Positions 9,401 to 17,839 of a stretch of DNA of 64,000 bases are shown piece after piece. Position 1 is the first letter of the stretch. Each line of letters begins with the position of its first letter. The translations under genes and the position numbers were made by a program. The notes beneath the pieces were generated by a model, which was not told the DNA's origin, did not search any database, and saw only the letters and a program-made list of their open reading frames with translations. Origin of the DNA: Provencibacterium sp. (GTDB taxonomy: Bacteria; Bacillota; Clostridia; Oscillospirales; Ruminococcaceae); NCBI GenBank assembly GCA_022793895.1, contig JAAWDS010000014.1, forward strand, positions 1-64,000. The letters run 5' to 3'.

Positions 9401-10132
9401 TTGGTTCAAGGATATGATTTGCAGGCGGCCATTGCACGTTATCGGGAGGAGCTGCTTCAAACGGCGGCGCGGAGCAGAACGTCTGCGCCGGAGGTTTTGC
9501 CCGATCCCTCTCCCATCCAGCCGGATCCGCCTTTAGCGCCGGAGGAGGGTGAGGCAGAAATGGGGAAGGAAGCGCCGGAGGGCACGGCGGAGCAGCAAAT
9601 TTTAGGGGAGGAGCCCCCCATAGAGGAGTCTCCTATACCGGAGGTAAGTGAAGAACCAGCGGAAGAACCAAAGATGGAATGGGCTGCGCCGTCTTGCGGT
9701 CCGCAGGATCCGCATGGAAGGATTCAGGTGCGGGCGGTTACGGCGAACGGGCTGCGGCCGGTAGAGGGGGCTTTTGTGGCGATCAGCCTGTTGGAAAAAG
9801 AAAAGGAGACGTTGTTACAGACGCTGTCCACCGGTGCGGATGGGTGCACGCCGGACTGTAAGGCGCCGCTTCTTCCGCAAGGGGAAAATGCAGACGGGGG
9901 AACGGAACGCTGCACCTATTACCACGTTCGGGTGGAGAAGCCTGGATATTTCGTCTGCCATGCCTACCGTGTACCGGTTTATGAAGGCAGGGTGTCCCAT
10001 CCCTGCGCACGTCTGATTCCGTTTCCGGGGAGCGGCCAGCGTCCGCGCGCAGAGCGGCCGGGCAGATTCACGGCGGAGAATAAAACGCAAAGTTCTGCTC
10101 AAAAAAAGGAAAATTCACCGGGAAAGTGTTGA
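9401..10132 (+). CDS. Carboxypeptidase-regulatory-like domain protein
   Basis: Protein of 243 residues if started at TTG 9401. An N-terminal helix (YDLQAAIARYREELLQ) leads into a Pro/Glu-rich linker (about 30-90). A beta-rich domain (about 105-210: GRIQVRAVTANGLRPVEGAFVAI... YYHVRVEKPGYFV... PVYEGRVSHPCARLIPFPG) resembles the CarboxypepD_reg-like/transthyretin-type fold often found in clostridial envelope or spore proteins. The start is uncertain: the ATG at 9379 has a better ribosome site (GAAAGGAG) but is in another frame, so TTG 9401, a start elsewhere, or a sequence frameshift near 9400 are all possible. The stop codon overlaps the -35 box of the tRNA promoter. Confidence 0.65.
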   Translation: MVQGYDLQAAIARYREELLQTAARSRTSAPEVLPDPSPIQPDPPLAPEEGEAEMGKEAPEGTAEQQILGEEPPIEESPIPEVSEEPAEEPKMEWAAPSCGPQDPHGRIQVRAVTANGLRPVEGAFVAISLLEKEKETLLQTLSTGADGCTPDCKAPLLPQGENADGGTERCTYYHVRVEKPGYFVCHAYRVPVYEGRVSHPCARLIPFPGSGQRPRAERPGRFTAENKTQSSAQKKENSPGKC

Positions 10133-10157
10133 CAAACGGAGTGGGGTATGATATTAT
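10129..10157 (+). promoter_or_regulatory. Promoter of tRNA-Arg
   Basis: Consensus TTGACA, 17 bases, TATTAT. The tRNA begins 24 bases after the -10 box. The -35 box shares bases with the stop codon of the preceding gene. Confidence 0.85.
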
Positions 10158-10180
10158 ATAAAAGCTGACTTGATGGATAT

Positions 10181-10257
10181 GCGCTCGTAGCTCAGCTGGA
10201 TAGAGTACTTGACTACGAATCAAGGGGTCGTGGGTTCGAGTCCCTCCGAGCGCGCCA
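10181..10257 (+). tRNA. tRNA-Arg (anticodon ACG)
   Basis: A 77-nt cloverleaf. The acceptor stem is GCGCTCG (10181-10187) with CGAGCGC (10247-10253). The anticodon stem CTTGA/TCAAG encloses loop CTACGAA with ACG at 10215-10217, and the T-arm contains GGTTCGAGTCC. CCA is encoded. Wobble A34 would be converted to inosine to read CGU/CGC/CGA. A strong promoter precedes it and a terminator follows. Confidence 0.97.
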
Positions 10258-10270
10258 GAAAGTATTTGTG

Positions 10271-10315
10271 GATACGGGCCTGAACGCTAAAATGTTCAGG
10301 CCCGTATCTTTTTCT
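10271..10315 (+). terminator. Terminator after tRNA-Arg
   Basis: A 15-bp perfect stem (GATACGGGCCTGAAC and complement), 8-base loop, then TTTTTCTC. Confidence 0.92.
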
Positions 10316-10471
10316 CAATTGCTTAGAATCCGATAAAAAGATTTGGCGCACCGGTTCGTGCCGCCTTTTAAACGGATCCCAAAGAAAGCGCAAAAGATCT
10401 TGGCCGACCGGCTGCGATTGGCGTTTGGTGAGCCTGGCCGGGTTAGAAGAATGAACGGGGAGGAACCGTCT

Positions 10472-11104
10472 ATGAAAATTTTGTTTATTGGTAACAGCCA
10501 TACGTTTGTCCACTATGTGCCTCTGCGGGTATCGGAATTTCTCAAAAGGCACGGTCATGCTGCCGAAGCAGTCATGCTCACCCATCCCGGTACGGGGCTG
10601 GACTGGCATTTGCGGCAGTCCCAGACCTATTTCAATCTGATGTGCGGGAGCTATAACGCCGTGGTCTTACAGCACAACGCGCACCCCTTTCCCGGCAGGG
10701 ATTCTCTGCTGGAAGCGGGAAAGACCCTGGCGGAAATTGTACCGGAGGAAACCAAAATCTATCTTTATATGACATGGAGCGAGAAAAACAATCCCAGCGG
10801 CCAGACGGTAATGAGCGAAGCCTACGAGAGCCTGGCGCGGGAAACCGGCGCAGAGGTTTGTCCGGTGGGCCGCATCTGGTGGCAGGTGGCCGCCGCCCAT
10901 CCGGAGGAAGAGCTTTACCTTGTCGACGGCGAACATGGATCTGTATTGGGATCGTCTCTTGCGGCGGCAGTGATCGGCCGCACGCTTCTGGGAATGGAGC
11001 TGACCCCGGAAGCCTGCTATACCGATGCGAAGGGGCTGGAAACGATGCCGCAAGACCAATGGAGGAAGGATCTGTTCATGCGGAAAGGGAAATCAGAGAT
11101 ATAG
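10472..11104 (+). CDS. SGNH-type hydrolase/esterase
   Basis: Predicted cytoplasmic protein of 210 residues. The block FIGNSHT near the N-terminus (MKILFIGNSHTFVHYVP) is the GDSL/SGNH Ser block in its GNSHT form. NAVVLQHNAHPF and YMTWSEKNN may supply the Asn-containing block, and the LVDGEHGS region near residue 155 may give the Asp-x-x-His end. Such proteins hydrolyse ester bonds, often on sugars or peptidoglycan. ATG 10472 is chosen for its GGGGAGG site 8 bases upstream; longer in-frame starts run back to the tRNA terminator. It stands alone; the substrate is unknown. Confidence 0.72.
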   Translation: MKILFIGNSHTFVHYVPLRVSEFLKRHGHAAEAVMLTHPGTGLDWHLRQSQTYFNLMCGSYNAVVLQHNAHPFPGRDSLLEAGKTLAEIVPEETKIYLYMTWSEKNNPSGQTVMSEAYESLARETGAEVCPVGRIWWQVAAAHPEEELYLVDGEHGSVLGSSLAAAVIGRTLLGMELTPEACYTDAKGLETMPQDQWRKDLFMRKGKSEI

Positions 11105-11481
11105 GCTTCAGGTGTTTGTATTCTTGCATTCGGAAGAGCCGTCCTGCATATGGCGGGGGTATTTCTTCAGGAAATGCAGAACATGCGCAATGGGCTCCTT
11201 TTGGGATGTATCGGGTCCTTTGGCTGCTTGCGGCCCCACCGGCTTCCTGGGCAGCGTTTGCCCAGGAACTGGCTGCTGGCGGACTTTTTCCCGAATATTG
11301 CCGTACAACTCTGTTCTGTCTTGGGCGGCAGGAACACCAAGGTATAAAGACCCCTTTCAGGGACCGTTATGGATCAGCCATGCAGCTGACCCATTTGCGG
11401 CTCTCTGAAGGGGTCTTGTTTTATCTAGGATAGGGGAGAGCTTGACAGGCCGGATAACATTTTGCAGACGCCCTCATCCGG
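11105..11481. other. Gene-free stretch ending in a bidirectional hairpin
   Basis: About 380 bp between the SGNH hydrolase and the convergent AraC regulator. Short frames exist on both strands but none has a ribosome site or a recognisable sequence. At 11347-11418 AAGACCCCTTTCAGGG pairs imperfectly with TCTGAAGGGGTCTT across a long inner loop and is followed by GTTTTATC. This could end transcription from both sides. Confidence 0.45.
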
Positions 11482-13722
11482 CTAGGAATGGTTTTTCTGA
11501 TATTGGCGCGGCGTTTCCCCGTAGATCGATTTAAAGACCTTGATGAAATACTGCGTGGAACCATAACCCAGGCGCTCGGCGATTGCTTTAACGGTGTTTC
11601 CCTCTGCAAGAAGCTCAACGGCGCGCTTCATTTTACGCTCCTTGATATATTCGCTGTAGTTCATGCCCACTGCGGACTTAAAGGTACGGCTGAGCACATC
11701 GGCGCGCAGGCCGAGCGCATCGGAAAGGGATTCAAGCGATATATCGTTTTCCAAATTTTCGTCAATCATCCGGATCAGTTCTTCGGAGAAATCGGCCGGG
11801 TGCGCGCGCTTGCGTTCCTCCAGGTTTTTGCTGATGATCCGGCACAGCTCAAGCACCCACTCCAAAAAGGCGTCAATGTCCGGTATCTGCTCGAAATAAG
11901 CGCGGATGTCATAACCGAACACCACCCACATATCCATGCCGAAGGACTCGGTTAACTTGTGCAGCAGGGCGATGAAATCCCGAAGGGTAGAGATGCAGTA
12001 ATCCACCCCGTATCCTCCGGATTTAAACGCTTCTACCAGATAGCAGACCCGTTGAGCGGCCTCCTCATAGCTTCCGCTGACGATCCCGCGTTCCACCTGG
12101 GAAAAGATCTTCAGGTGGCTGCCGGTATTTTTCAGCGTTTCAAAGTGGATATCGGAGGGGGAGAGGACCGGCCGTTTCGGAAAGACATAGCGGTAGCGGT
12201 GGGTAAGCTCCGCTTCGGAAAAGGAACGGCGGATATTTTCCGGCCCGGTTTCATAGGAATTTCCAAGCGTCAGGCGGCAGCCCTTCAGCCGGTTCTCCAG
12301 CTGTGTGCACAGCCAGCCGGCGCTCTCCTCCTCGCGTCCCTCTTCCACCGTCAGGATGGCCGCCAGTTCTCCGGATTCCAGCGTAGTGGGCAGCAGGCAA
12401 AACGGCCCTTCGTTCTGCACCCCTTCCAGTGAAGAAAGCGCCGCCGCATCCTGCGCCGCCCCGCCGCAGAGATCGATGATAATGCAGTATACGCGGCGGT
12501 AGGGCAGCATCGGCAGCAGCCGATCATATTCCTCCCTTTTAATGCGGCCGAAGATCAGCGCGCGGACAAATTTTTGATAAAGCGCCGGACGCGCGCTTTC
12601 CATTTCACTGTTGAGGGTAGAGAGCTGCGTCACCAGGTGTTCAAGCGATTTATCCAGCGTGCGGACATCCTGCGCGACGGCTACCCCCGCGTTTTTCGAG
12701 AGGGCGACCACCCGTTCGCGGTAGGTGCGGTTGTTGCGCCGCGCCAGCAGGGCGACGGCGGCCAGGTTGGTCACCAGCGTTGCGATGCACAGGAGCAGCA
12801 GCAGATGGATGAGCGTTTGATAGTCCTCATAAAAGGATTGATAGGGCAGGATAAACAGGTAACGCAGGCCAAATTTTTCGGCTTTGGCCGTCACCATGAC
12901 CATGCTCCCATCCTGTGTATCCAGGTCGAAAGAAGCGATACCGTCCGGCAGGCCGTCCGCATGGCCTTGCAAAAAGGCGAGGGCGGTGGGGTAGAGGCTT
13001 GTCTCCTCCCCGGCAGGGGTGTTTTCATACAGCAGTTCTTCGGCGGCGCCTAAAATCAGGAAGCGGCCTGAGCGATCGTCAATATATTCTCCAAAGCTGG
13101 CGGGGTTGATATGGAGCGCTACGATGAGCTCCGCCTCGCGCAGCCTAAATTGCGGGATCCGCGTGATATAGGTCAAAGCCTCCAGACCGTCGGGATAGTT
13201 ATTGCGGGAGAGCGGAAGCAATAGGCTATCCTTGCCGCTCGCCAAAAAGTCTGAATACCAAGGGAGCAACCGGTCGCGCTCCTTCTCGGTGACAGGGAAA
13301 TGAATGGCGCGGAAGCCGGTGGCTATCGTGCGCGTCGCCGGGTAGTAAACATCCATTCCGCTTAAAAAGGGATAGTTTGACGGGATATCCATGAGATGGG
13401 TTTGCAGGTTCAGAATGGCGGCCGGGTTTTTGCTGATATCCTGCATGCGCGGCGCAAGCAGAGGGCGGTTTACAGGAATATCGGAAAAATATTGCAGGGG
13501 CGCTGAATAGGCGCCTCCAAAAATTTGGCTGTCGATATTTCCGAAGGAGAGATCCAGATTGGCTAGGCTGAATTTAGTGAAATTGCGCCGGTAGGTAGAG
13601 TCGATTAACTGGTAAAAAATAACCTGGTTGAAGAGCGTTAGGACAAATATGCAGATAATATTGAAAATAATCACCTTCACCAGCAGCGACGAAGGATATC
13701 TTCCCCTCTTATTTTCATTCAT
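11482..13722 (-). CDS. Membrane AraC-family regulator with extracellular sensor domain
   Basis: Regulator of 746 residues with a transmembrane helix at about 12-34, an extracellular sensing region to about 290, a second helix (LLLLLCIATLVTNLAAVALLA, about 300-320) and a cytoplasmic part. The last 100 residues form an AraC/XylS DNA-binding domain with two helix-turn-helix units (SLESLSDALGLRADVLSRTFK and NTVKAIAERLGYGSTQYFIKVFK). This architecture is common for regulators beside LplBC-type sugar transporters and probably senses an external glycan. AGGAGGT precedes the ATG. It is downstream of the two permease genes, separated by a hairpin, and has its own promoter candidate. It likely controls the adjacent transporter and lyase. 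Confidence 0.88.
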   Translation of the reverse strand: MNENKRGRYPSSLLVKVIIFNIICIFVLTLFNQVIFYQLIDSTYRRNFTKFSLANLDLSFGNIDSQIFGGAYSAPLQYFSDIPVNRPLLAPRMQDISKNPAAILNLQTHLMDIPSNYPFLSGMDVYYPATRTIATGFRAIHFPVTEKERDRLLPWYSDFLASGKDSLLLPLSRNNYPDGLEALTYITRIPQFRLREAELIVALHINPASFGEYIDDRSGRFLILGAAEELLYENTPAGEETSLYPTALAFLQGHADGLPDGIASFDLDTQDGSMVMVTAKAEKFGLRYLFILPYQSFYEDYQTLIHLLLLLCIATLVTNLAAVALLARRNNRTYRERVVALSKNAGVAVAQDVRTLDKSLEHLVTQLSTLNSEMESARPALYQKFVRALIFGRIKREEYDRLLPMLPYRRVYCIIIDLCGGAAQDAAALSSLEGVQNEGPFCLLPTTLESGELAAILTVEEGREEESAGWLCTQLENRLKGCRLTLGNSYETGPENIRRSFSEAELTHRYRYVFPKRPVLSPSDIHFETLKNTGSHLKIFSQVERGIVSGSYEEAAQRVCYLVEAFKSGGYGVDYCISTLRDFIALLHKLTESFGMDMWVVFGYDIRAYFEQIPDIDAFLEWVLELCRIISKNLEERKRAHPADFSEELIRMIDENLENDISLESLSDALGLRADVLSRTFKSAVGMNYSEYIKERKMKRAVELLAEGNTVKAIAERLGYGSTQYFIKVFKSIYGETPRQYQKNHS

Positions 13723-13763
13723 CTTGCCGTGCTACCTCCTGTCTTGCAGTTTGCCCTATAGCT

Positions 13764-13772
13764 ATTGTAACA
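13764..13772 (-). promoter_or_regulatory. Extended -10 promoter candidate for the AraC gene
   Basis: Minus-strand TGTTACAAT (TG, one base, TACAAT) lies about 40 bases before the ATG at 13722. No good -35 box is seen, as is usual for extended -10 promoters. Confidence 0.45.
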
Positions 13773-13812
13773 CAAAATTTCCATTTATCCTAGAACGCGC
13801 CGCAGAGACATA

Positions 13813-13851
13813 CAATGGCGGATGCACCAAAAAACGGTACATCCGCCATTG
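13813..13851 (-). terminator. Hairpin after the permease gene
   Basis: CAATGGCGGATG pairs perfectly with CATCCGCCATTG. It lies between the stop of the permease (13866) and the AraC promoter. The minus-strand side lacks a long T-run, so termination may be partial. Confidence 0.5.
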
Positions 13852-13865
13852 CATGGTATAGCATC

Positions 13866-14741
13866 TTACCCTTTCACCGAACCTACGAGCATCCCTTTCA
13901 CAAAGTATTTCTGTAAGAAGGGATAGGAGCAGACAATCGGAATGAGCGACACGACCAGGGCCGCCATCTTCATCGTCTCGGTGTGAACGACGACGTCGGT
14001 CGTCATCTCCATGTCGGAGGTTTGGCCGGAAATCAGGATCTGCTGCAATACGTACTGCAACACATACAAATTGTCCTTGGTCACATAAAGCATGTTATCC
14101 ATCCACTGGTTCCAGTGATCCACGCCGTACCACAGCGCGATGGTCGCCATTACCGGCAGCGATAGGGGAAGATAGATACCGAACAGCACCCGCATATTGG
14201 AGGCGCCGTCGATCTTCGCGGATTCTTCCAACGCAGGCGGAATCTCCATGAAGAAATTACGCGTAATGATGAGAGCAAACCCGGTGATGAGGCAGGGAAG
14301 GATATAAACCGCAAAACGGTTGGTCAGCCCCAAGCCTTTGATTAACAGGTATTTGGGGATCATGCCGCCGGAGAAATACATGGTGAACACGACGAACATC
14401 ATGATTCCGCGCCGGTAGGGAAGATTGAGCTTGGCTAACGGGTAGGCGGTCAAGACCGTGATGAACACGCAGCAGGTGGTTCCTACCACGGTGCGGGCGA
14501 TGGTGACGAGGTAGCTGTGCCAAAAGTTATCCTTGCCTGCCAGCGTCGTATAACCGGTGAAATCAAATTTCGTTGGGAAGAGGTGAAACCCGTTGGAGTT
14601 GACCACCTGAGCCGGGCTCATCGATATGGTAACGACCTGCATGAAGGGGAGGACAATCAGCAGAAGCAGCAGGCACAGCAGCGAATAGGCGACGATATCG
14701 ACCACCCAATCCTCAGAGGTCCTTTTTTTATGTACCGACAT
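13866..14741 (-). CDS. Sugar ABC transporter permease (LplC/YtcP type)
   Basis: Inner-membrane permease of 291 residues with about six helices. The binding-protein-dependent transport EAA loop is visible as EESAKIDGASNMRVLFGIYLPL near residue 190, which docks an ATPase. It pairs with the permease at 14761-15714 and the lipoprotein at 15876. ATG 14741 has AGGGAGG upstream; the ATG at 14774 lies inside the preceding gene's end and lacks a site. As usual for this family, no ATPase gene is in the operon, so a shared MsmX-like ATPase elsewhere is likely. Confidence 0.92.
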   Translation of the reverse strand: MSVHKKRTSEDWVVDIVAYSLLCLLLLLIVLPFMQVVTISMSPAQVVNSNGFHLFPTKFDFTGYTTLAGKDNFWHSYLVTIARTVVGTTCCVFITVLTAYPLAKLNLPYRRGIMMFVVFTMYFSGGMIPKYLLIKGLGLTNRFAVYILPCLITGFALIITRNFFMEIPPALEESAKIDGASNMRVLFGIYLPLSLPVMATIALWYGVDHWNQWMDNMLYVTKDNLYVLQYVLQQILISGQTSDMEMTTDVVVHTETMKMAALVVSLIPIVCSYPFLQKYFVKGMLVGSVKG

Positions 14742-14760
14742 TTCTTCAAACCCTCCCTTA

Positions 14761-15714
14761 TTACCAGAGTGCATAGTCGCTGGTCTTGCGTGCGAGGAAG
14801 TTGGTCAGCATAACCAGGGCGAAGGAGATAACGTTTTTGAACAGATCCACCGCAGTTGTAAAGCTATACTGCATCTTCTGAATACCCATGCGGTAAACGA
14901 AGGTGGAGATTACGTCGCCCACGCTGTAAACGCTCGGATTCAGAAGGTTAAAGACCTGCTGGAAGCTGTCGTTGAGGATTTTGCCGGATTCCATGATAAA
15001 CATCACAGTCACGATCGGAACCAGCGCCGGGAAGGTGACATGGACGATCTTTTGGATGCGGCCGGCCCCGTCGATCTCGGCCGCCTCATAGAGCTGCGGA
15101 TCAACGCCTGTCACCGCCGCAAGATAAACGATGGAACCCCATCCGATGCTTTTCCAGATATCGGAAACCACCAGTATCCCCCGGAACCACTTGGGATCGG
15201 CTACAAAGAAGATGGTTTCCAGCCCCATACGCTGGAGAATGATGTTGACCGGGCCGCGGGAAGGAGAAAGGAACTCGATCACAATGCCGGCCACGACTAC
15301 CCAGCTGACAAAGTGCGGCAGATAGGAGATCGACTGCGCGATTTTTTTAAAGCGGACCGCCTTAATCTCGTTGAGAATCAGGCACAACAGAATGGGAGCT
15401 GGGAAATTGAAGATTAGCTTATAAACGCTGATAATCAAGGTGTTTCCCAGAACTGTTTTAAAAAACGGGTCGGTCAATAGGGCCTGGAAATGCTTGAACC
15501 CTACCCAGGTGCTCCCGGATATTCCTTTGAGCGGATAGTAGTCCTGAAAGGCTATGAGCAGCCCGTACATCGGCCCATAGCAGAATATCAGGAAGAACAG
15601 GATGCCTGGCACCAGCATGAGGTAGTACTCTTTATAGGTGGTCAGGTTATAGATAAACCCCTTGCGGCGTCCGGCAGATGCGGCGGCGGGGGTCGGGGCC
15701 TTGACAGCTTTCAT
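14761..15714 (-). CDS. Sugar ABC transporter permease (LplB/YteP type)
   Basis: Permease of 317 residues with a cytoplasmic N-terminus, about six transmembrane helices and the EAA loop YEAAEIDGAGRIQKIVHVTF around residue 218. LplB-type permeases import oligosaccharides, often from host or plant glycans, together with a lipoprotein and LplC partner. The two permease genes are 19 bp apart. The gene follows the binding-protein gene after a hairpin that may lower permease expression. Confidence 0.93.
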   Translation of the reverse strand: MKAVKAPTPAAASAGRRKGFIYNLTTYKEYYLMLVPGILFFLIFCYGPMYGLLIAFQDYYPLKGISGSTWVGFKHFQALLTDPFFKTVLGNTLIISVYKLIFNFPAPILLCLILNEIKAVRFKKIAQSISYLPHFVSWVVVAGIVIEFLSPSRGPVNIILQRMGLETIFFVADPKWFRGILVVSDIWKSIGWGSIVYLAAVTGVDPQLYEAAEIDGAGRIQKIVHVTFPALVPIVTVMFIMESGKILNDSFQQVFNLLNPSVYSVGDVISTFVYRMGIQKMQYSFTTAVDLFKNVISFALVMLTNFLARKTSDYALW

Positions 15715-15807
15715 CGGTATCCTCCCCTATGGTTATTCGGCCGCCTCATCCAACGGCCGGAAAAGGAACCGCCCGCAAAGGGGCGCGTTTTAACGTTTTT
15801 TCTTTAA

Positions 15808-15844
15808 GGCTGCCGCAAAAACGCAAAGCGTTTTCACGGCAGCC
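15808..15844 (-). terminator. Attenuating hairpin between binding protein and permeases
   Basis: GGCTGCCG (15808-15815) pairs with CGGCAGCC (15837-15844), extended inward by AAAACG/CGTTTT. The T-run on the minus strand is weak, so some transcripts should read through. Such hairpins commonly let the binding protein be made in excess of the permeases. Confidence 0.55.
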
Positions 15845-15875
15845 CCCTTTTTAACTATCGATTCGCTGAGGCGGG

Positions 15876-17516
15876 TTATTTCACCTGCTTGGCAGCATAG
15901 GCTTCCTGAACCGCTTTTTCAGCGGCCTCGCCGCCGGCGGCCTTAAACTCTTCAACGAACTGCTCGAAATAATCCAGCGGCTTCGCACCGGAGATCATAT
16001 CGAAATAAGCCTGCTCGGTCAGAGTCTGGAGGGTAGCAATGCTGTTGGAGAACTCCTCGGTCGGCGGAGCGTTAAAGCGCCAGTAGCCGTTGCCGGTTAC
16101 GCTGTGGCCAAAGGAGGTCTTTTCGGGGGTGATGTTCTGAGCAAAGGTAACGGTGGAGCCAAAGTCTACCTGGAGAACGCCCTGCTCGCGCAGCTCAACG
16201 CCTTCCATAATGCGGACCGGGCCGCCGGGGGATTGCTTCCAATGTACGCCTTCAATGCCGTAGTTGACCAGGCGGGCATAGTCCATATCGGAATAGTAGG
16301 CGTCCATCATCGCGAAGAACGCGTCAACCTTGCGCTCATCCTCGTAGCACTTGGTGGTAAGGCCCATCAGGCGGCCGGTCTTGTTCCAGCCCTCGGTGCC
16401 GGATTTGCCGTTGGGACCAACAGGGGCCGGGCCAAAGAGGATATCGCTGTCCGGGTTCAGGCCCTTAAATTCCTTCATGCAGACGCCCCAGTTATCCTCG
16501 TCGGTGGTGTCGGTCGAGTAGTTGAGGTAATGGTAGGGCTGCGCGGCGGTCAGGCCGATGCGGCCGTTCATAAAGGAGTGCGACAGCCAGGTATAGCCGC
16601 CGTGGTTCTCGCCGGTGACGAATTCCTTATCGACGATGCCCATATTGTACCACTTGTTAAGCAGCGCGAGCACCTCTTTGGCGTCCGGATGGATCCAGGG
16701 GAAGAAAGGAACGTTGTCCTCGCCGAGCTGCATTTCCTCAACCTTGAAGTGGGGAGAGCCGCCGGTTACGCAACGCAGGCCGTAAGCGCCGAAGATGCCG
16801 CCGAACGAACGCTCGGCCATGCCGGCGGTATCCTTCTGGCCGTTGCCGTCGGGATCGTCGTTCACGAAGGCGGAGAGCACCTGCTCAAATTCCTCAATCG
16901 TTTCCGGGGGCTCCAGCCCCAGGTTATCCAGCCAGGTTTTGTTCCAGATGGTGGCCATCGGGGCCTGCTCCATCGGCTGCACGACGCCGTAGTTCTTTCC
17001 TTTATAGACCATCGTCGACCAGAGCGTTCCGTCGTCGTACTCGTCCGCAACCTTCGTATAGTTGGGCGCCTTTGCGCGGATATCCTCAACCGGCACCTCA
17101 TGCAGAACGCCGCCGTCTACGTAGCTGGGCAGGTTCGCCAGATCAACGACCAGGGCGTCCGGCATTTCGCCGCCGGCAAACCGGACGTTCAAAGCAGACT
17201 GGAAGTTCTTGGAGTCCACCGCCCAGGCTTTGAGATCGATGTTGAAGCGCTCCTCGATCATCTTTACCACTTCGGCGTTGTCATCCACCTCAGCCGAGGT
17301 CTGTCCAACCAGCCATTCCATCTGTACGGGCGGCAGATCTTCCTTCGCCTCGGAGGAAGCGGCAGAGGATGCGTCGCCTGAAGCGGCGGAGGATGCCTCG
17401 CTCGACGCGGCAGAAGACGCCGCCGAGCTGCTGGCCGCCGGCTGAGAGCTGCTGCATCCCGCTAACGAGCCTGCTGCCGCCGCCGTCGCTAAAAGCAGCG
17501 CTAGGATCTTTTTCAT
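15876..17516 (-). CDS. Extracellular sugar-binding lipoprotein of the ABC system
   Basis: Lipoprotein of 546 residues. The signal peptide MKKILALLLATAAAAGSLAGC has a lipobox ending at Cys21, followed by a Ser/Ala-rich linker to about 58 and a type 1 extracellular solute-binding domain. The size and the sequence PDGNGQKDTAGM (calcium-loop-like) are typical of LipO/YtcQ proteins that feed LplB/LplC permeases. It probably binds an oligosaccharide outside the membrane. RBS AGAGGGA precedes the ATG. A promoter candidate lies about 110 bp upstream. The lyase gene upstream on the same strand suggests the ligand is a lyase product. Confidence 0.93.
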   Translation of the reverse strand: MKKILALLLATAAAAGSLAGCSSSQPAASSSAASSAASSEASSAASGDASSAASSEAKEDLPPVQMEWLVGQTSAEVDDNAEVVKMIEERFNIDLKAWAVDSKNFQSALNVRFAGGEMPDALVVDLANLPSYVDGGVLHEVPVEDIRAKAPNYTKVADEYDDGTLWSTMVYKGKNYGVVQPMEQAPMATIWNKTWLDNLGLEPPETIEEFEQVLSAFVNDDPDGNGQKDTAGMAERSFGGIFGAYGLRCVTGGSPHFKVEEMQLGEDNVPFFPWIHPDAKEVLALLNKWYNMGIVDKEFVTGENHGGYTWLSHSFMNGRIGLTAAQPYHYLNYSTDTTDEDNWGVCMKEFKGLNPDSDILFGPAPVGPNGKSGTEGWNKTGRLMGLTTKCYEDERKVDAFFAMMDAYYSDMDYARLVNYGIEGVHWKQSPGGPVRIMEGVELREQGVLQVDFGSTVTFAQNITPEKTSFGHSVTGNGYWRFNAPPTEEFSNSIATLQTLTEQAYFDMISGAKPLDYFEQFVEEFKAAGGEAAEKAVQEAYAAKQVK

Positions 17517-17623
17517 AAGTCGTCCCTCTTTTCTTAAAAATCGGTTTCATGCTTACAAGCGGGCGGCCGTATGTAGGACAGGTCCTTAAAAAGGAGAACG
17601 CCGCCGCGCCTTTTGCGTGCTTT

Positions 17624-17652
17624 ATGGTAACATGGAGACAAAAAAACGACAA
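17624..17652 (-). promoter_or_regulatory. Promoter candidate for the binding protein/permease operon
   Basis: Minus-strand TTGTCG, 17 bases, TACCAT. The 320-bp gap at 17517-17839 between the lyase stop and the lipoprotein start otherwise holds no gene. Confidence 0.5.
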
Positions 17653-17839
17653 TCTGAAACTTATTGAAAAATGCTGTTTTTTTGATACCCCCCGTTAAAG
17701 GCCCGTCCATCCGGATAATTGTTTTTCCCATCCGGCTTGTTAAACGGCTTTGTCACGGCCTTTCGCTAGGATTCACCGTCCATCAAAAAAGTGGTATTTT
17801 TCAGATTTTTACCCTTTACCCCAAATGAACCGTTTTTCC

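Noticed and set aside
11108-11308. Short frames on both strands after the SGNH hydrolase
   Set aside because: No start signals or familiar sequence; probably non-coding or decayed beyond recognition.
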